The position numbers were made by a program, and so were the translations under genes. This document shows positions 62,023 to 64,000 of a stretch of 64,000 nucleotides of DNA, piece after piece. This DNA is from Barnesiella sp. (lineage in GTDB: Bacteria; Bacteroidota; Bacteroidia; Bacteroidales; Muribaculaceae), in NCBI GenBank assembly GCA_014801075.1, contig JAAVEW010000011.1, positions 1-64,000 on the forward strand, in the 5' to 3' direction. The notes below the pieces were generated by a model. It did not search any database, was not told the origin of the DNA, and worked only from the letters and a program-made list of their open reading frames with translations. The first letter of the stretch is position 1; each line of letters opens with the position of its first letter.

Positions 62023-62056
62023 GACCCCGTTCCACAATGTTTGTTAACGCCGGGGT
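62023..62056. repeat. Dispersed CCAATATTTGTT repeat (copy 3)
   Basis: CCCCG...CGGGG arms enclose TTCCACAATGTTTGTTAACG. It sits between the convergent barrel and tatD genes. Confidence 0.6.
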
Positions 62057-62833
62057 TCAGCCAATGCGAGGGAACAGCGCACGGGCTGAGGCCGTGGTAA
62101 TCTCGTCGAGCTGCCCGGTAGTGATACCGAGCGTGGAGGCCACGTAGCTGGCAGTGTGTATCATGAAGGCGCTTTCATTGCGTTTGCCTCTGTTGGGCAC
62201 GGGCGCGAGGTAAGGAGAATCGGTTTCGAGAAGTATGCGTTCAGCGCCAATCGCGGGGAGCACTTCGCGCAGGCGGGAGTTCTTGAACGTCACTATGCCG
62301 TTGATACCGAAGTAAAAATCGCCGCGACGGCGTATCCGCTCCACATCGTCAGCCGTGCCGCCGAAACTGTGGAACACTCCCGCCGGAACTTTATCCAACG
62401 AATCAATCACCTCAAGCACCTCGTCAAGTCCGTCACGACAGTGGATTATGACGGGGAGTTCACGCTCCGCCGCCATCGACATCTGTCGGCGCAACACCTC
62501 CATCTGCTGCTCGCGGTACTGCTTGTCCCAGTACAGGTCGATGCCTATCTCCCCTATTGCCACGTAATCGTCGGGATGGTTGGCCAGTTCATCGACCACA
62601 TATTTCAATTGGGTGTCAATGTCGTCGCCGTTGACCTCGGTGGGATGATGGCCTATAGCCATGAATGTGTTGCCCGGATAGAGGGCGTGGAGCTGACGCA
62701 TCGGTTGAAGCGTCGAGGCGTCGACATTGGGAAATATCATTGTGTCCACCCCTGCGGCGATGGCACGCTCTACCGCAGCCCCGTGGTCAGGAGCAAATTC
62801 CTCGAGATAGAGATGGGTGTGAGTGTCAATCAT
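62057..62833 (-). CDS. tatD: TatD-family metal-dependent hydrolase/DNase
   Basis: 258 aa. MIDTHTHLYLEEF, GHHPTEV, IGEIGIDLYWDK, PVIIHCRDGLDEVLEV, GVFHSFGGTADD and LLETDSPYLAPVPNRGKRNES are the metal-binding blocks of TatD. It acts as 3'-5' DNase or deacylase in different bacteria. 15 bases after the polyprenyl synthase gene; the inverted TTTAAACAGTTACTTA-type motif fills that gap. Confidence 0.9.
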   Translation of the reverse strand: MIDTHTHLYLEEFAPDHGAAVERAIAAGVDTMIFPNVDASTLQPMRQLHALYPGNTFMAIGHHPTEVNGDDIDTQLKYVVDELANHPDDYVAIGEIGIDLYWDKQYREQQMEVLRRQMSMAAERELPVIIHCRDGLDEVLEVIDSLDKVPAGVFHSFGGTADDVERIRRRGDFYFGINGIVTFKNSRLREVLPAIGAERILLETDSPYLAPVPNRGKRNESAFMIHTASYVASTLGITTGQLDEITTASARALFPRIG

Positions 62834-62834
62834 A

Positions 62835-62847
62835 AAACAGTTACTTA
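62835..62847 (-). repeat. Dispersed motif, inverted copy 4
   Basis: AAACAGTTACTTA read on +, that is TAAGTAACTGTTT just before the tatD ATG on the minus strand. Confidence 0.6.
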
Positions 62848-62848
62848 A

Positions 62849-63811
62849 TTATTTCTTTCTACCTATCAGGGAGTTGGCGAAGTCAGTGAAGAAAGCGGCG
62901 GCGTCGGCTGAGAGTCCGGCGGCAGCGATAGCCTCGATGGCCTTTGACATGTAGCGTTCCACCTCCTGCTCGGCGAGGGCGCGCAGGCCGAGGCTGTCAT
63001 ATACCTCTCTCACGGCCGCGATTTTCTCATCCGCGGGCAGATTGCGGGCAAAGATGTCGGCCATGGCCACGGGGGCTTTCTCCATTGCGCTGATAAGCAG
63101 CCAGGTGTGCTTGTCGTTGACGATGTCGCCGCCAATCGGTTTGCCGAGGGTAGCCTCGTCGCCATACACGTCAAGAATATCATCCTGTATCTGGAACGCG
63201 ATGCCGAGATTAAGACCGTACTGACGGAAAGCCTCAACCGTGTCAATCGAGGCGTCGCCGGTCATTGCGCCTATCATGCATGCACCCGCGAGGAGCGCAC
63301 CGGTCTTATACTCAATCATAGTGATATACTCGTCGAGGGCCACCTCGCTGCGGCGCTCGAAATCCATATCATACTGCTGGCCGCGGTCCACAATCAGTGC
63401 CGTCTCGTTGAAGCAGCGGAGCATATTGATACGCTGCGACGGTCCGAACGGGCTGTCGATGATGCAGCCGGAAGCCTCGGAGAGCATGGTGTCACCCGAA
63501 AGGATAGCCTGTGCTGTGTCCCACTTCTTCCACACGGCGAGACGACCGCGACGTGTAGGCGAGTTGTCCATGATGTCGTCGTGAAGGAGCGTGAAATTGT
63601 GGTACAGCTCGACACCGAGAGCGGGAAGCACGGCATCGGCGGCCGCCACATTCATAGCCTCGGCGGCGGCAAGGGTCAGCACGGGGCGCAGACGTTTACC
63701 TTGCCCCTCCATCGTGTAGCGAATAGGGTCGTAGAGCGATGCGGGCTCGCCATATTGGCGCGATGCAATCGCTTCATTTATTATTGCGGAGTATTCTCTG
63801 ATTGTTTTCAT
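62849..63811 (-). CDS. Polyprenyl (all-trans) diphosphate synthase
   Basis: 320 aa. First Asp-rich motif LLHDDIMDNSPTRRG (about 75-89), GKRLRPVL before it, and second motif QIQDDILDVYGDEATLGKP (about 206-224). Chain length cannot be read safely by eye; octaprenyl for quinones or a geranylgeranyl product are both possible. Head of the unit with tatD. Confidence 0.9.
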   Translation of the reverse strand: MKTIREYSAIINEAIASRQYGEPASLYDPIRYTMEGQGKRLRPVLTLAAAEAMNVAAADAVLPALGVELYHNFTLLHDDIMDNSPTRRGRLAVWKKWDTAQAILSGDTMLSEASGCIIDSPFGPSQRINMLRCFNETALIVDRGQQYDMDFERRSEVALDEYITMIEYKTGALLAGACMIGAMTGDASIDTVEAFRQYGLNLGIAFQIQDDILDVYGDEATLGKPIGGDIVNDKHTWLLISAMEKAPVAMADIFARNLPADEKIAAVREVYDSLGLRALAEQEVERYMSKAIEAIAAAGLSADAAAFFTDFANSLIGRKK

Positions 63812-63856
63812 ATTGCAGTTTCAATTAGATAAGCTTTGAAGTATGCACGTTTGGCT

Positions 63857-64000
63857 CTATCCAAACAGTTCGGAGTGTGAGCCCAGACGAACAAGGCTGA
63901 TTTCATCTGTATCGGGGTCAAACCATATTAGAAGAAAATCACCCTCGATATGGCATTCCATGTGTCCGGCGTAATCCCCTGTTAACATGTGTGGACGATT
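63857..64000 (-). CDS. YafQ-type mRNA interferase toxin, C-terminal part (5' end outside window)
   Basis: 47 residues are visible, ending FDPDTDEISLVRLGSHSELFG and TAG at 63857. The pattern LTGDYAGHMECHIEGDFLLI (His and Asp as in YafQ) and the closing RLGSHSELF are characteristic of YafQ/RelE-superfamily ribosome-dependent RNases. The antitoxin gene would lie to the right, outside the window. The frame is complete to the window edge without stops. Confidence 0.85.
   Translation of the reverse strand, partial: NRPHMLTGDYAGHMECHIEGDFLLIWFDPDTDEISLVRLGSHSELFG

Overview
The window reads as chromosome from a gut Bacteroidales bacterium, most likely the Muribaculaceae (family-level inference). Supporting signs are Bacteroidetes-type promoters (-7 box TAnnTTTG, sometimes with a -33 TTTG 20 bases upstream), type IX secretion parts (a C-terminal sorting domain, a plug protein, PorT-like barrels), a serine palmitoyltransferase for sphingolipids, meso-diaminopimelate dehydrogenase, GH2 and GH95 glycan hydrolases, rubrerythrins and an Rnd pump with a lipoprotein adaptor. 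Most genes are GC-rich with C/G-ending codons; a few segments are visibly AT-rich and look acquired.

Layout. 1-600: tail of a HipA-like kinase. 659-5650: a large secreted T9SS cargo protein divergent from an Fsr-type MFS exporter. 6029-10339: RND adaptor and pump. 10532-13960: a small outer-membrane barrel, then an odd segment (11077-13158) bounded by inverted hairpin repeats and holding an AT-rich aspartyl protease and phage-like gene debris, then a ThiF-family E1-like enzyme. 14042-19316: an FMN/iron-sulfur membrane protein with an exported nitroreductase, a DUF3737 beta-helix protein, a helical protein and an MscS channel. 20298-26471: SufT-like protein, LpxH, IspD, RecG, Ndk and a LytM/LysM hydrolase. 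26915-33550: AspT-type antiporter, L19, Pta-AckA, Ddh and Lgt. 33686-38752: rubrerythrin, serine palmitoyltransferase, reverse rubrerythrin, YgbA-like protein, TcdA and a nitroreductase. 38870-43788: two glycosyltransferases, tRNA-Arg(CCG), Ung, T9SS plug protein and DUF3109. 44064-50110: two secreted glycan hydrolases. 50438-54322: a DPP III gene whose 3' end is duplicated around an AT-rich cassette. 54343-63811: RlmI, RseP, Dxr, a degenerate LytM protein, a LysM/periplasmic-binding fusion, a PorT-like barrel, TatD and polyprenyl synthase. 63857-64000: end of a YafQ-type toxin gene.

The most notable region is 50438-52501. The last 60 codons of the DPP III gene occur twice, 1879 bases apart and without gaps, and all seven differences I count are synonymous. 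Between the copies lies an AT-rich cassette: a tiny frameshifted ORF, a DUF3800 gene, an unrecognised 170-aa gene overlapping it, and a well-formed promoter plus terminator that would make a short RNA antisense to the end of the last gene. This looks like a small mobile accessory (possibly defence) module inserted in a gene's 3' end with the gene restored. It contains no recognisable integrase.

Several dispersed palindromic intergenic repeats are also present, including an interleaved A-B-A'-B' inverted repeat at 26593-26783, a CCAATATTTGTTAAC unit in three places, and a TTTAAACAGTTACTTA motif near four gene starts. No rRNA, CRISPR array or integrase gene was seen.
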